A stretch of DNA of 64,000 bases from Okapia johnstoni (taxonomy: Eukaryota; Chordata; Mammalia; Artiodactyla; Giraffidae), in the NCBI GenBank assembly GCA_024291935.2, contig CM044312.1, positions 50,991,001 through 51,055,000 on the forward strand. The letters are read 5' to 3'. The position numbers were made by a program, and so were the translations under genes. Of the stretch, positions 34,080-46,033 are shown piece after piece (positions within the stretch are counted from its first letter, which is position 1; each line of letters starts with the position of its first letter). The notes beneath the pieces are model-generated. The model had not been told where the DNA came from, did not search any database, and saw only the letters and a list, made by a program, of their open reading frames with translations.

Positions 34080-34265
34080 AGCAGAAAATTCTGGGGAGTT
34101 CCAGAATACGCACAGTACGTATTCCTTCCTTTTTAATGTGACCATGTACTGGGCCAGCAGCACCCCAGCCACCAGGGCGCACACGCTTGCGCTCACCCTC
34201 GCCATGGTTGCTTCTTCCATGGACCGGGCCTCCTGCGCCTCCCGTCTCAAGAGAAGAGGTCGCAG
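34080..34265 (-). pseudogene. Decayed copy of the NT5C3A first coding exon
   Basis: The minus strand reads MEEATMARVSASVCALVAGV and then LLAQYMVTLKRK, clearly the NT5C3A exon-1 peptide with substitutions (VGAVASASV reduced to VSASV, YIF changed to YMV). The frame departs after LKRK, where the true exon has TGRKTKIIEM, and no clear donor remains. Its position beside BBS9 exon 1 mirrors the position of the real NT5C3A exon beside the BBS9-like block at 1.6-3.1 kb. It could still be transcribed as a divergent non-coding partner of BBS9. Confidence 0.75.
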
Positions 34266-34560
34266 GGTGGCCAGGGCCTCTGATGCTCTGGCCCTGAAAC
34301 CTACTGGGACCCCGCCCCCAGCCCTGCCTCGCTCCGCCCCGCCGCGCCGGAGCCCACCCGAGCCCCGCCCCGCCACACCCGAGCCCGCTCGAGCCCCGGC
34401 CCCGCCGCACTCGAGCCCCGCCCCTCCGCACCCGAGCCCCGCCCCGCCCTAGCCACGCCTCCGGGGAAAGCCCCACCCACGGCGGCGGGGCCGGAGCCTC
34501 GATTGGGGGGCGTGGCTTCGTCCGCGCCAGAGGCGGGAGGCGGGTTTCCTCAGACGCCGC
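34220..34560. promoter_or_regulatory. BBS9: CpG island upstream of BBS9
   Basis: Dense CpG and many CCGCCCC/GGGGCGG GC boxes, lying between the NT5C3A-like relic and BBS9 exon 1. It probably serves as the BBS9 promoter and perhaps a two-sided one. Confidence 0.65.
34362..34450. repeat. GC-box minisatellite
   Basis: About four imperfect units of 22-29 bp of the type CGAGCCCCGCCCCTCCGCAC. Each unit contains a GC box, so copy number could change Sp1-type binding in the BBS9 promoter. Confidence 0.7.
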
Positions 34561-34789
34561 GTCCAAGTCTGTCTGAGGACAGAAAACAGGAGTCGAATTA
34601 ATTCTGTTTCACCGCTAATGAGGAGTAGGCAATGGTTCACTCCAGCTCCGCCCAGTAGAAATCCGATTTCAACAATCAGGAAAAATTCTCCGTCTTCCGC
34701 GCTCCAGAGACACTCAGGACTACAACCCCCAGAAGGCATTGGGACTCAGCTATCTGACTTGCGCAGTAGCGTTCGTTGTAAAGTGCTAT

Positions 34790-35260
34790 GACAACAGGGC
34801 GAAGATGGCTTGGAGTTAGGCTTGAATCGGGAGGTGTCCCTTCCGCCGCTGCTGTCCTTTTTCTGCTACATCCCACTCACTGTCTCCTTCATCATTTCCT
34901 CCTCTTTGTGAGCAGCATAACTTTCCTCTATTCTCTCCTGCCTGATCTCTGCCACGGGACGGATGCCGTTTTTTCCTGCTCGTCTCTGAGGGTGACAGAG
35001 AGAGGATGAGGGAGAGCTACTTGATGGGATCACTCCAACTCCGTGGAGCTGGTGGTGCTACCTGGTGAGACTCTCTCTTTGCCTGGGTCGTGGAACAAGT
35101 TGGATCAGGAGAACGAGAAGGAGTAGTAAGGATTGCTTTTCTCTGCGCCGTCCGATCTTGCTCGTCGTTCCAGCCCTGGGAACCTGGCAGACATTCTTAA
35201 AGGGAAATCCGTAGAGACCTCGAAGGACGGCGGGGCACGACCCACCTGATTCAGCATCAG
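34790..35260 (+). other. BBS9: BBS9 non-coding exon 1
   Basis: Identified by its place upstream of the coding exons, the CpG island before it and the consensus donor CATCAG/GTAAGA at 35260/35261. The same exon-like block, diverged, is at 2640-3090. The 5' limit is a guess near the AAGATGGCTTGG stretch. Confidence 0.65.
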
Positions 35261-37636
35261 GTAAGAAAGTATGGCTAGAATTAAACATCGGATTCATTAA
35301 TGCCCTTTCCGTCTTTTATTTTATTTTATATTTTTTTTGATCAGATTGATTCTCTGATGCCATGTAATGGTTTTGGGAGATAGAGGATAACAGGTTTCTT
35401 ATGGAATATGTTTGCATTCAAAAGAAAACAACCAGAACAATGTGTGTGTGTGCTCCTGTAAACATATCGAGAAAGGGTGATACGAATTTTTAAAGATTCC
35501 ATTCAGGAGTGTCACATGGTGCACAAGCATTCTCCTGTGACACTTCAACAGGTCTTCTGAACAAATGGTCAAAGCAGTTCCCAGCCTGTGACTGAAGTAG
35601 GATGCATGTCCTAATACCCCTTAATTCCTTCTTGCAATAGGATTATTCCTTCTCCTTCTCCCTTTACATTGCAGACCACAGCAGTTTAGATGAACTGAGG
35701 TGATCTCTCTTCCCCAGTTAAATGCCCTGCAATTGACTCCAATTTTGCGAATCTTTCCCAACTCCCCACCCCCCCATCCCATCTCACTTTTACTTTAAAA
35801 ATGAAACCATATCACAGACATCCACAATTTGAGGATGCTGGAGGGAAAAGGATGAGTCTTAGCTAAAGTCTGTGAGTATTCAGAGGGAGAGATTTTTCTA
35901 ACCTCTTTACGTATTTGCTGCAAATATCTAAAGAGAATATTTGTTGAAGATTTTTTTGGTGAATTGATTGAACTATTATTTAGAATAACATATAAAAGAA
36001 ACTGTAAATTCTGCAAATGATTTACAATTTATTATTTAGAATTTAAGGAATTCTGCAAATTTTACAATTTATAAGTTTAAGGAATTTTTCATTTTGTGTA
36101 ATTATAAGTAATTGTTGTTCTTAAATTACAACACACACTTATGTTTTTGGTGAGACTTCTGGATGGAAACCTCCTTTGAAGGGACAAAAAAAATCCAGTA
36201 TCAATAGGATATAGTAATTTTTAAAGCTTTGCAACTTTTGAAGTTTGTAGCAAATCTTATCCCTCAGGATAAGGAATTTCTCAAAAATTATTGAAACACA
36301 AAGCATTCTTATTGATTAATGAAAAGTTACTATCGTTCTTTTCACCTTCAGTTTAAATCTTCGTTGCAGAGGGACTGACGTTCGCATTCACATTTGTAAT
36401 TTTGTCTTGCTTGGAACATACCATAACCACCACCAGCACTACTGCTATTACTACTGAGAGGTTACTACTGACACTTATCTGACATTTATTGAGTGCTTCC
36501 TATGGATTGGGCCTTGGGCTAATAAGTAGTTACATGTGTTAGGCTATTTTATTCTCCCATCTTCCCAGAACAACTGGAAATCTAGAGGAAGAGGGACTTG
36601 TCTAAGGTCATACATTTGGGGTCTGTCTAACTCCCTCTTCTGTGCTTTCATCTTTTGTGGTTTTTATTAAAATTCTAGCACTGAGTCTATAATATTGTCT
36701 TCAAAAGCAACATTCTTCTAACTCTGTGCATTTGTCATCCTGCCTGGACTGGAAGACCTGACCAATGTTTTCCAAAATTCGAGACAGCACTAGCATGACC
36801 TGGAGAAAATAAAACTCCTGAGATGAAAAGCGACAGTGTCAATGTCTTAGCCTCCTAATTTCAGCATCTGCCATCTCACCCACGTGTTCCTTGCAGAAGA
36901 TTCTTGGGGTTATTATTGCCACAGCTGTTCATCTAGCCATCCTTCCATATTTTAGAACTAAGCAAATGAGGTATTAAAACACCCATGTCTTAAATGAAAA
37001 CTAAATCTGAGTAAACTTGATGTGGGAGATAACATATATATAAATATTAAAAACAAAAAAGAAAATGAGAAGTGTGGAAGAGAATTTCCAGAGGTTAAGG
37101 GATAAAGAGATGAGTTCTTATTTAATATTCTAATAAGGTCTAAGAAATCAGTCTTTTGTGGCTATTTATAATATGCATCTGTTAAAACCTTCTAATTATT
37201 GTTTTCTAATCATCCTTTAAAATGTTAATTCAATATGGGAGATACTTGCCTGAAGTCTGAACTCACAGTGATTAAAATTAACGTTAACAGAGTTATAGCT
37301 TTTTAATTGTTGTGAAGTGGCTGCACTTCTGTATAAGTAGAAAGCCTGGTTTTGGGTGTTACTTCCAACTTCTTGCTGTTGATAGTTGTGATCACTTGTG
37401 CAGGTTTCTTAACCTCTCTTTGTTCAAGAAAACCTGTAGAAGAGTATCTATGGTTTACTTTGTAGATTTGTTATGAAGATTAGAATACTTGCAAAGCACT
37501 TAGAATGGTACCTGGGGCCTTAGTAAATACTTAGTAAATGTTAGCTATTATTTTCTTTTCTAGTGAAGGGAGATGATAGCCATGAAAAACCTGATATTTG
37601 GTTTTTATTTTACATTTGTTTAAAAACAGAAAAGGG
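35261..37636. other. BBS9: BBS9 intron 1, left part
   Basis: AT-rich. MIR fragments lie at about 36478-36640 (GACATTTATTGAGTGCTTCC) and 37375-37545 (CAGGTTTCTTAACCTCTCTT). The rest is unrecognised. Confidence 0.5.
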
Positions 37637-37850
37637 CTTCCCTGGATAGCTCAATGGGTAAGGAATCTGCCTACAATGCAGGATACAAAGGAGATTCAGG
37701 TTCTACCCCTGGGTCAGGAATATCCCCTGCAGGAGGAAAATGGCAGTCCATTTCAAAATTCTAGCCTGAAAAATCTCATGGACAGAGGAGCCTGGTGGGC
37801 TACAGTCTAAAGGGTCGCAAAGAGTCGAACACGACTAAGTGACTAAGCAC
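37637..37850 (+). mobile_element. Bov-tA SINE
   Basis: Sense copy from GGGCTTCCCTGGATAGCTCA to GGGTCGCAAAGAGTCGAACA and a CTAAGTGACTAAGCA tail. Confidence 0.87.
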
Positions 37851-38374
37851 AACAGGCAAAAAACATAAAATCATTAAGGAGCTGGAAATCAACACTGAAT
37901 GAATAGGGGATAAAATGCAAATTCTTATTGCTTACTTTTATTGAAGACAATTAATTAAATAAAATTAAAATCAATTTATGCATATTAAACTTTAGTTATT
38001 TGGAATATTTTAAATTTGTTTTTGTAACAAAAAAGCCAGATTTCATGGCTGAAAATGCCTTATTACCATTGTTCCTTTCTTCTTTCTTCCTTTCCTGCCA
38101 GTAATAGACCTCTGCCATCCAACTGCTTACCTTAATATGTTAAAGTCAAGACCTGTATGTTTTTGAACTTGGAAAATGAATTAGCATCTTATATGAGTTT
38201 TAATTTATGGTTAATTTTTTTCTCTCTCAATGGGGTAGGATGTCCTTCTAGGAGAAAGGGTAGAATTTATTTTGCTAATCTTCTGAATTTAATTTGCCAA
38301 TCTATTGTTCTTCTGATAGAGTTGTAAATGTGGCCAAAATACAGGAGTATCCTACTTTAAAAAAGGTGAAACTT

Positions 38375-38600
38375 GGGGACTTCCTTTTGATCCAGTGACC
38401 AGGACTCCATGCTCCCAATTCAGGGGATTTGGGTTCGATCCCTGGTCAGGGAACTAGATCTTACACACTGCAAGTAAAGATACCACATGCTACAATGAAG
38501 TTCGAAGATCCTATGTGCCACAAGTAAGACCCAGTGCAGCCAAATAAAAAATAAAACACTGAGTGACTGAACTGAACTGAATTGAACTGATTTTGGAAAA
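38375..38600 (+). mobile_element. CHR-type SINE followed by a BovB tail scrap
   Basis: The CHR part reads GGGACTTCCTTTTGATCCAG, GGTTCGATCCCTGGTCAGGG and CCAGTGCAGCCAAATAAA. It is followed by GAGTGACTGAACTGAACTGA, a BovB/SINE 3' tail. Confidence 0.75.
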
Positions 38601-38639
38601 TGAAAAATAAAAATAAAGGCACTCAATTATTAAAAAGAG

Positions 38640-41225
38640 TAAAATATTTTATTTTTTATTATGGAAAATTTTAAACATAAACAAAAACATAATAGTAAAG
38701 CAATCCCCCATGTGTTCATCACTATATACTCTTTTAAAAATAGCAACTTCATTGAAATATACTTCACATGCCATACAATTAAACCATTTAATGTATACAA
38801 TTCAATTTTTTTAATCTGTTCACAGATATGTGCAACCATCAGTTGCACGGCAGTAAATCTTAGAATATTTTTATCACCGCAGAAAGAAACCTTGTACCCT
38901 GTACTTATAACTTTCCTGTCTTTTCCTCTCCTTCAAACCTAAGAAACCACCAATTTACCTTGTCTCTATGGATTTGTGTATTCTGTACATTTTATATAAG
39001 TGGAATCATATAATGTTTGGTCTTTTGTAACTGGCTTCTTTCTCTTGAAGTAATGTTTTCAAGTTTCATCCACGTTGCAGCATATATTAGTTACTCCATT
39101 CCTTTCATCACTGACTAATATTCTACAGTATGGCTATGCTACTTTGTGTTTATATATTCATTAATTGGTAGGCAGTTGGGTCATTTCCACCTTTTGGGTG
39201 TTATGAGTAAGGCTCCTATAAGCATGAGTTTATTTCTGAACTCTCAGTTCTTTTTCATTTGTCTATGTCTACTCATATGCCAGTACCAAACTGTCCTGAT
39301 TCCTGTTGCTTTGTAGTAACTTTTGAAATGGGGGAAATATGAGTTCTCCAATTTTGTTCTTCTTTTAAAAGATTATTTTGGCCATTCTGAGTCCCTGGTA
39401 ATTCTATAAGAATTTCAGCAGAAGCCTGTCAATTTGTGCAAAGAAGCCATGTGGAAATCTGGTAGGGATTGCATTGAATGTGGAGATCAATTAGGGAAGT
39501 ATTGCCATCTTAATAATGTTAAGGCTTCAGAGCCATGAACGTGGTGTGTTTTCCTGTTGAGATCTTTTATTTCTTTTGACTCTATTTTGTAGTTTTCAGA
39601 GTATGTATTTTATATGTCTTTTGTTACTGTTATTCCCAAGTGTTTTATTCTTTGGATGCTATTGTAAATGCAGTTGTTTCTTATTTTCAGATTGTTCATT
39701 GCCAGTACATAGAAATACAGTTGATTTCTGTATGTTGATCTTGTATCCTTCAACCTTACTGACCTGTTTATTAGCTCTAATAGTTTTTGTTTGTTTGTTT
39801 GTTTTTACTGAATTCTTGAGGATTTTCTATATACAGGATCATGTCATCTATAAGTAAAGATAGTTTTACTTCTTCCTTTTCAATCTGGAAGCCTTTAATT
39901 TTTTTCCACTTAATTGGCTAATTTACTGCCTCCAGTATAATAGTCAAATGAAGTGGTTAAGAAGGACATCCTAGACTTGTGTCTGATATTAGGGAGAAAG
40001 CATCCAGTCATTCACCATTAAGTATGGTATAAACTATGAGTTTTGCATGTAAGTGTTCTCTTTCTGTTTGAGGAAGTTCCTTTCTATTCCTAGTATGTTG
40101 AAAACATAGGTGCTAATAATCAATAAACAATCTATAATAAGAATAGAAGAGCTTTATTTGAGCCAGACTGAGGGCTACAGCCTGGGAGACACAGATTCAA
40201 GAAGTTACAACTTTATAACCACAAAGTTACTTAAGTTGTTTGTCAAGAATTAGGATTGGAGCTTGGAAGGATGCTTGTTAAGCAAGGATTTATTGGGGTT
40301 TGAAATGGTTGCACAGTTATGAGGAAAGACTTTGAGATTATAAGGTTGCAGCTGGTAGCTGTTAGCAGATATTGTTTTGAAAACTGCTGCATGTTATCAT
40401 TGAGTTTGATACAGTTCAGATAATTTAAGTTCTCAGTGATGCAGTAACATGAATAAAATACATCCACCATGGCCATCTGGCTCCATTTTGGATGTCTAAA
40501 TCACAGTTACTCCATTTTAATTTTTAAATGCACTCTTTTCTTTAATGGTTAAAGCAATGTACCATGCATATTTGACAGGCTATAAGACAGACTATTCGAC
40601 AGGCTGCTCTAGTTCATGTAAAGTTTAAATTTAATTATATATAAGCCAGAATGACTTCCCCATATCTCATATGTGAAAATTTCTTCCATCAAGAGTTTTT
40701 ACAATTGAAGAATTTTGGATTTTGTCAAATGCCTTTTCTGACTCTGTTGATATGATCAGGTGGTTTTTTTATTTTTACTTCATTAGTTTGGTATATTTTC
40801 TTAAATAATTTTGTGTGTTAAACTAACATCGCATCCCTGGGGGTAAATTACGCTTGTCCGTGGTGTTTAATTCTAATAATATATTGCTTGATTCACATTG
40901 CTGGTGTTGTGTTGAAGATTTTTACATACACATTTGTAAGAGACACTGGTCCATAGTTTTCTTTCCTTGTATTTCTCTAGTTTTGTTATCAGTGTAACAC
41001 TAGCTTCATAGAATGAGTTGGGAAGTGATCCCTCCTCTTTTATTTTTTGGAGAGATTATTGAACAACTGGTGTTAATTTTTTAAATACATTTGGTGGAAT
41101 TTACTATCTGAGCCTAGTCTTTCCTCCCTTTCTTTCTTTGAGCCTGGTCTTTTTTTGTAGGTAGTTTTGTGATTACTACTTCAATCTTTCTACTTTTGAT
41201 AAGTCTGTTTAGATTTTCAATTTCT
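38640..41225 (-). mobile_element. L1 LINE, antisense, split by an LTR-like insert
   Basis: Starts at the 3' UTR side (TTGAAATATACTTCACATGC) and passes through typical antisense ORF2 text (TTGTATCCTTCAACCTTACT, GATTTTGTCAAATGCCTTTT, CTTCATAGAATGAGTTGGGA), ending at about 41225. It is interrupted between about 40100 and 40690. Many stops; inactive. Confidence 0.85.
40110..40600 (-). mobile_element. Possible solo LTR inside the L1
   Basis: Not L1-like. On the minus strand it contains AAAATGGAGTAACTGTGATT and ATCCAAAATGGAGCCAGATG, a pattern common in mammalian ERV LTRs. L1 sequence resumes on the right. Ends and family are uncertain. Confidence 0.4.
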
Positions 41226-41696
41226 TCTGTAGTCAGCAACAGATAGGTGGCAGCAGGACAAATAATGCTGACGTCCTGCCCCTCCTGGGAAAATGGTTTT
41301 CTGATTGGGAGCTGTGGGGAGAGGGTTCTTGACTGTACTAGTCTGGAGTGCAGTACCATCTTGCTGAACTAGGAGTATGGAGGAGGGAGTGTTAGTTTAA
41401 ATATTACAGACTCTTACTTCTCTTACTGAGTTTTAGATTTTTAGTGTTTCTTTATTTGCTGTATGCTCCTAGGACAACTTCCAGAGATGTTAAATGATTG
41501 TTTTAAGAAATAAGTTTCAGAGTTTCACTGGGAAGTGGGCCCGTGGAGCTCCTCATATGTCATGCCGAAAGTGGAATTCTCTGAAACTTTAAGTTGTATA
41601 ACACATGGTTATGGGAGAAATACCTATATTGTCACAAGATTTCATCACAGTTCCATCAGATAGCAATGTACTCTGGAGTCTGTAAGAATTATATTT

Positions 41697-41925
41697 AAGA
41701 GCAAGTAGGTGGTGCTAGTGGTAAAGAACCTCCCTGCCAATGCAGGAGATGCAAAGAGACGTGGGTTTGATCCCTGAGTCAGAAAGATCGCTTGGAGGAG
41801 GGCATGGAAACCCACTCCAGTATTCTTGCCTGGAGAATCCCCATGGACAGAGGAACGTGGTGGGCTATAGTCTATAAGGTCTCAGAGTCTGACACAACTG
41901 AAGTGACTGAGTGAGCAAGCAATAA
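41697..41925 (+). mobile_element. Bov-tA SINE
   Basis: Sense copy: GGTGGTGCTAGTGGTAAAGA, GGTTTGATCCCTGAGTCAG, and a tail with AAGTGACTGAGTGAGCAAGC. Confidence 0.85.
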
Positions 41926-42488
41926 AAATGATTATGTATAAGCTTATTAGGAACACAGCTGCTATGTGCAAAGGGAAGGTTTTGGTAGGTGTGTTTTATT
42001 TTTCAAGCCAAGAGATTAAGCTTTTTTTAAAATTTTTTTTTCAGGTAAGCAGGGATATCCAGCAACCTTAGGTTGTTCAGACTTGCTGTCCAATCTATGA
42101 AGCCAAAGTGGAAAGGAACTCCCCTTTGAAATCTTTTGTCCTGCAGCCTAAGCTATCATGTAAAAATACACCAATTTTTGAGAAAAGGAAATTAATGATG
42201 TACAAATTTAGCACAAATGAGGGTTTGTGTTTTCTTAATTTCTTGGGAATGGGCAGTGCACCTTTCTCTGCTTCTGCCTTTGAAATTGAAAAGAGAGGCA
42301 CTGGGAGACACGCTACTGACCATCAGTCCAAATTGTTAGTTTTCCTATTGTTCATTAATTTTTAAAGATGTTAGATCTTATTCAGCAATTGGTTGTCCAC
42401 AATGGTAAGTGATAACACCTGGGTCATGGGCGAACCAGTGTGCTGAATATTGATGTAATGTAATTCATGCAGTTCTGCTATATATTAG
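41926..42488. other. BBS9: BBS9 intron 1, unrecognised stretch
   Basis: Short open frames on both strands at 42095-42365 have no family likeness. No repeat was recognised. Confidence 0.35.
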
Positions 42489-42690
42489 GGCTTCCCGGGT
42501 GGCACAGTGTTAAAGAATACGACTGGCAAGCAGGAGACGTGGGTTTGATCCCTGGGTGGGGAAGATCCCCTGGAGAAGTAAATGACAACCCACTCTGGTA
42601 TTCTTGTCTGGAAAATTCCATGGACAGAGGAGCCTGGTGGGCTACAGTCCATGGGGTCGCAGAGAGTCAGACACAACTGACTGTGCATGC
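42489..42690 (+). mobile_element. Bov-tA SINE
   Basis: Sense copy from GGGCTTCCCGGGTGGCACAG to GGGTCGCAGAGAGTCAGACA and a CTGTGCATGC tail. Confidence 0.88.
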
Positions 42691-42984
42691 TTACTATATA
42701 TTAACTTATGTTTTGCCCTGGTATGAAGGTAAGTTGGTCTGAAATGAAGTAGCTGTGGTCTTGTGAAGAGAGTCATTTGTTGGACCTGGGTTTAAAAATA
42801 GCATCCCCTCCCCTTTTTAAAAATTACAGCAAAGCAAAACAAAAAAACCTCTCTACTGACCCATGCATTTTCAGTGGTTTGGATATTAAATTGCAGGCAA
42901 TGACAGCCTAACAAGACCAGGTCTAGAGACCTGGAGAGGGTATGCAGAAATGCTTCTGCCATTAGCTCTGTAAATTAGACAGGG

Positions 42985-45186
42985 ATCAAGACTATCTCCA
43001 AGGAAAAGAAATGCAAAAAAGCAAAATGGCTGTCTGAGGAGGCCTTACAAATAGCTGTGAAAAGAAGAGAAGCGAAAAGCAAAGGAGAAAAGGAAAAACA
43101 TATACCCATCTGAATGCAGAGTTCCAAAGAGTAGCATGGAGAGATAAGAAAGCCTTCTCAGTGATCAGTGCAAAGAAATAGAGGAAAACAATAGAATGGG
43201 AAAGACTAGAGATCTCTTCAAGAAAATTAGAGATAGCAAGGGAACGTTTCATGCAAAGATGGGCTCAATAAAGGACAGAAATGGTAGGGACCTAACAGAA
43301 GCAGAAGATATTAAGAAGAGGTGGCAAGAATACAGAGAAGAACTGTACAAAAAAGATCTTCATGACCCAGATAATCAGATGGTGTGATCACTCACCTAGA
43401 GCCAGACATCCTGGAATGTAAAATCAAGTGGTCCTTAGGAAGCATCACTATGAACAAAAGCTAATGGAGGTGATGGCATTCCAGTTGAGCTATTTCAAAT
43501 CCTAGAAGATGATGCTGCAAAAGTGCTGCACTCAATAGGCCAGCAAATTTGGAAAACTCAGCAGTGGCCACGGGATTGGAAAAGGTCAGTTTTCGTTCCA
43601 ATCCCAAAGAAAGGCAATGCCAAAGAATGCTCAAACTACCGCACAATTGCACTCATCTCACACACTAGTAAAGTAATGTTCAAAATTCTCCAAGCCAGGC
43701 TTCAGCAATACGTGAACCGTGAACTTCCAGATGTTCAAGCTGGTTTTAGAAAAGGCAGAGGAACCAGAGATCAAATTGCCAACATCCACTGGATCATCGA
43801 AAAAGCATCTGCTTTATTGACTATGCCAAAGCCTTTGACTGTGTGGATCACAACAAACTGTGGAAAATTCTGGAAGAGATGGGAATACCAGACCACCTGA
43901 CCTGCCTCCTGAGAAATCTGTATGTAGGTCAGGAAGCAACAGTTAGAACTGGACATGAAACAACAGACTGGTTCCAAATAGAAAAGGAGTACGTCAGGGC
44001 TGTATATTGTCACCCTGCTTATTTAACTTATATGCAGAGTGTATCATGAGAAACGCTGGCTGGATGAAGCACAAGCTGGAATCAAGATTGCTGGGAGAAA
44101 TATCAATAACCTCAGATATGTAGATGACACCACCGTTATGGCAGAAAGTGAAGAAGAACCAAAGAGCCTCCTGATGAAAGTGAAAGAGGAGAGTGAAAAA
44201 GTTGGCTTAAAGCTCAACATTCAGAAAACTAAGATCGTGGCATCCAGTCCCATCACTTCATGGCAAATAGATGGGGAAACAGTGGAAACAGTGGCTGACT
44301 TTATTTTTTGGGGCTCCAAAAAAATCACTGCAGATGGTGACTGCAGCCATGAAATTAAAAGATGCTTACTCCTTGGAGGGAAAGTTATGACCAACATAGA
44401 CAGTATATTAAAAAGCAGAGACATTACTTTGCCAACAAAGTTCTGTCTAGTGAAGGCTATGGTTTTTCCAGTAGTCATGTATGGATGTGAGAGTTGGACT
44501 ATAAAGAAAGCTGCTGCTGCTGTTTAGTTTCTTCAGTTGTGTCCAACTCTATGCGACCCCATAGACAGCTGCCCACCAGGTGCCCCCGTCCCTGGGATTC
44601 TCCAGTCAAGAACACTGGAGTAGGTTGCCATTTCCTTCTTCAGTGCATGAAAGTGAAAAGTGAAAGTGAAGCTGCTCAGTTGTGTCCGACACTTAGCGAC
44701 CCCATGGACTGCAGCCTACCAGGCTCCTCTGTCCATGGGATTTTCCAGGCAAGAATACTGGAGTGGGTTGCCATTTCCTTCTCTGTAAAGAAAGCTGAGC
44801 ACTGAAGAATTGATGCTTTTGAACTGTGGTGTTGGAGAAGACTTTTGAGAGTCCCTTGGACTGCAAGGCGATCCAGCCAGTCCATCCTAAAGGAGATCAG
44901 CCCTGAGTGTTCATTGGAAGGACTGATGCTGAAGCTGAAACTCCATTACTTTGGCCACCTGATGTGAAGAGCTGACTCATTTGAAAAGACCCTGATGTTG
45001 GGAAAGATTGAAGGAGGGAGGAGAAGGGGACGACAGAGGATGAGATGGTTGGGTGGCATCACTGACTCAATGGACATGGGTTTGGGTAAACTCCGGGAGT
45101 TGGTGATGGACAGGGAGGCCTGGCGCGCTGCGATTTGTGGGGTTGCAAAGAGTTGGACACGACTGAGCAACTGAACTGAACTGAAT
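42985..45186 (+). mobile_element. BovB (RTE) LINE, 5' truncated, with nested SINE
   Basis: The longest BovB copy here (about 1.9 kb without the insert). In order: the linker region (CTTTHAKMG-like, KKRWQEYREELYKKDLHDPD), the reverse transcriptase (NYRTIALISHTSKVMFKIL, FIDYAKAFDCVD-like, YVDDTTVMAE), LNIQKTKI, MYGCESWT, then the 3' tail. Frameshifts and stops (for example at 43386 and 43898) make it inactive. The catalytic YADD is changed to YVDD. Confidence 0.93.
44514..44785 (-). mobile_element. Bov-A2 dimeric SINE nested in BovB
   Basis: Two antisense Bov-A units joined by the linker AGTGCATGAAAGTGAAAAGT. It is flanked by the target duplication TAAAGAAAGCTG (44502-44513 and 44786-44797), and BovB sequence continues cleanly on both sides. 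Confidence 0.92.
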
Positions 45187-45608
45187 GTTCCTAAGTGCAA
45201 GAAGGCTGTGATGTACTCTATGGAGAAAAGACATATAGTAGATAAGTTTTCTTCAAATATGAGTTGTAGTGTTGTTGGTCATTGAGTTCAATGTTAATGA
45301 ACCAGCAGTATATAAAATAAACTATCTTTAAGCAGAAACACACAAGAAACAAAATTATGTATTGATTGGTTGCTGAAAGTGCTGTGAATAGAAGCTGCAT
45401 GACTCTAACCCTCTATTCCCTCTAGAAGCAATGGTTCAGTGTTTGCAAATTCAATGTTTGCTGCCACCTTATAGAACAGAGTTTCTTTGAATAAAAAGAG
45501 TTGACTGCTTATCCTAACTATCATTTAAATCAGTGTATCTTGAAGGAAAGCTTCATTTATATTAGATAAATAAATTCTCATAGAATCCCAGGGTGGGTAT
45601 GTGATGTG
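45187..45608. other. BBS9: BBS9 intron 1, unrecognised stretch
   Basis: AT-rich, between a BovB copy and a SINE pair. Nothing was recognised. Confidence 0.35.
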
Positions 45609-45818
45609 TGTGCTTAGCTGCTCAGTCGTGTGCGACTCTTTGTGACCCCATAGACTGTAGCCTGCCAGGCTCCTCTGTCCATGGTGATTCTCCAGGCAAG
45701 AATACTGAAGTGGGTTGCCATGCCCTCCTCTAGGGGATCTTCCCAACCCAGGAATTGAATACAAGTCTCCCACACTGCAGGTGGATTCTTTACTGGCTGA
45801 GCCACCAGGGAAGCCCTA
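45609..45818 (-). mobile_element. Bov-tA SINE (first of a same-strand pair)
   Basis: Antisense copy from TGCTTAGCTGCTCAGTCGTG to GAGCCACCAGGGAAGCCC. Confidence 0.88.
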
Positions 45819-45821
45819 AAA

Positions 45822-46033
45822 AGTGTTAGTCACTCGGTCATGTCTGACTCTTTGTGACCCCATGGACCATATAGCCTGTCAGGCTTCTCTGTGCATGGAA
45901 TTCTCTAGGCAAGAATACTGAAGTGGGTTGCCATTCCCTTCTCCAGGGGATCTTCCATACCCAGGGATTGAACCTGGATCTCCTGCATTGCAGGCAGATT
46001 TTTTTTTAACATCTGATCCACCTGGGAAGCCCC
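45822..46033 (-). mobile_element. Bov-tA SINE (second of a same-strand pair)
   Basis: Antisense copy from GTGTTAGTCACTCGGTCATG to ATCCACCTGGGAAGCCC, immediately after the previous copy. A poly-T run is inserted in the head. Confidence 0.87.

Noticed and set aside
33967..34566. 199-codon minus frame containing NT5C3A-like peptide
   Set aside because: The similarity is confined to about 30 residues, the frame leaves the homology after LKRK, and no matching downstream exon or donor is present, so it is treated as a relic.
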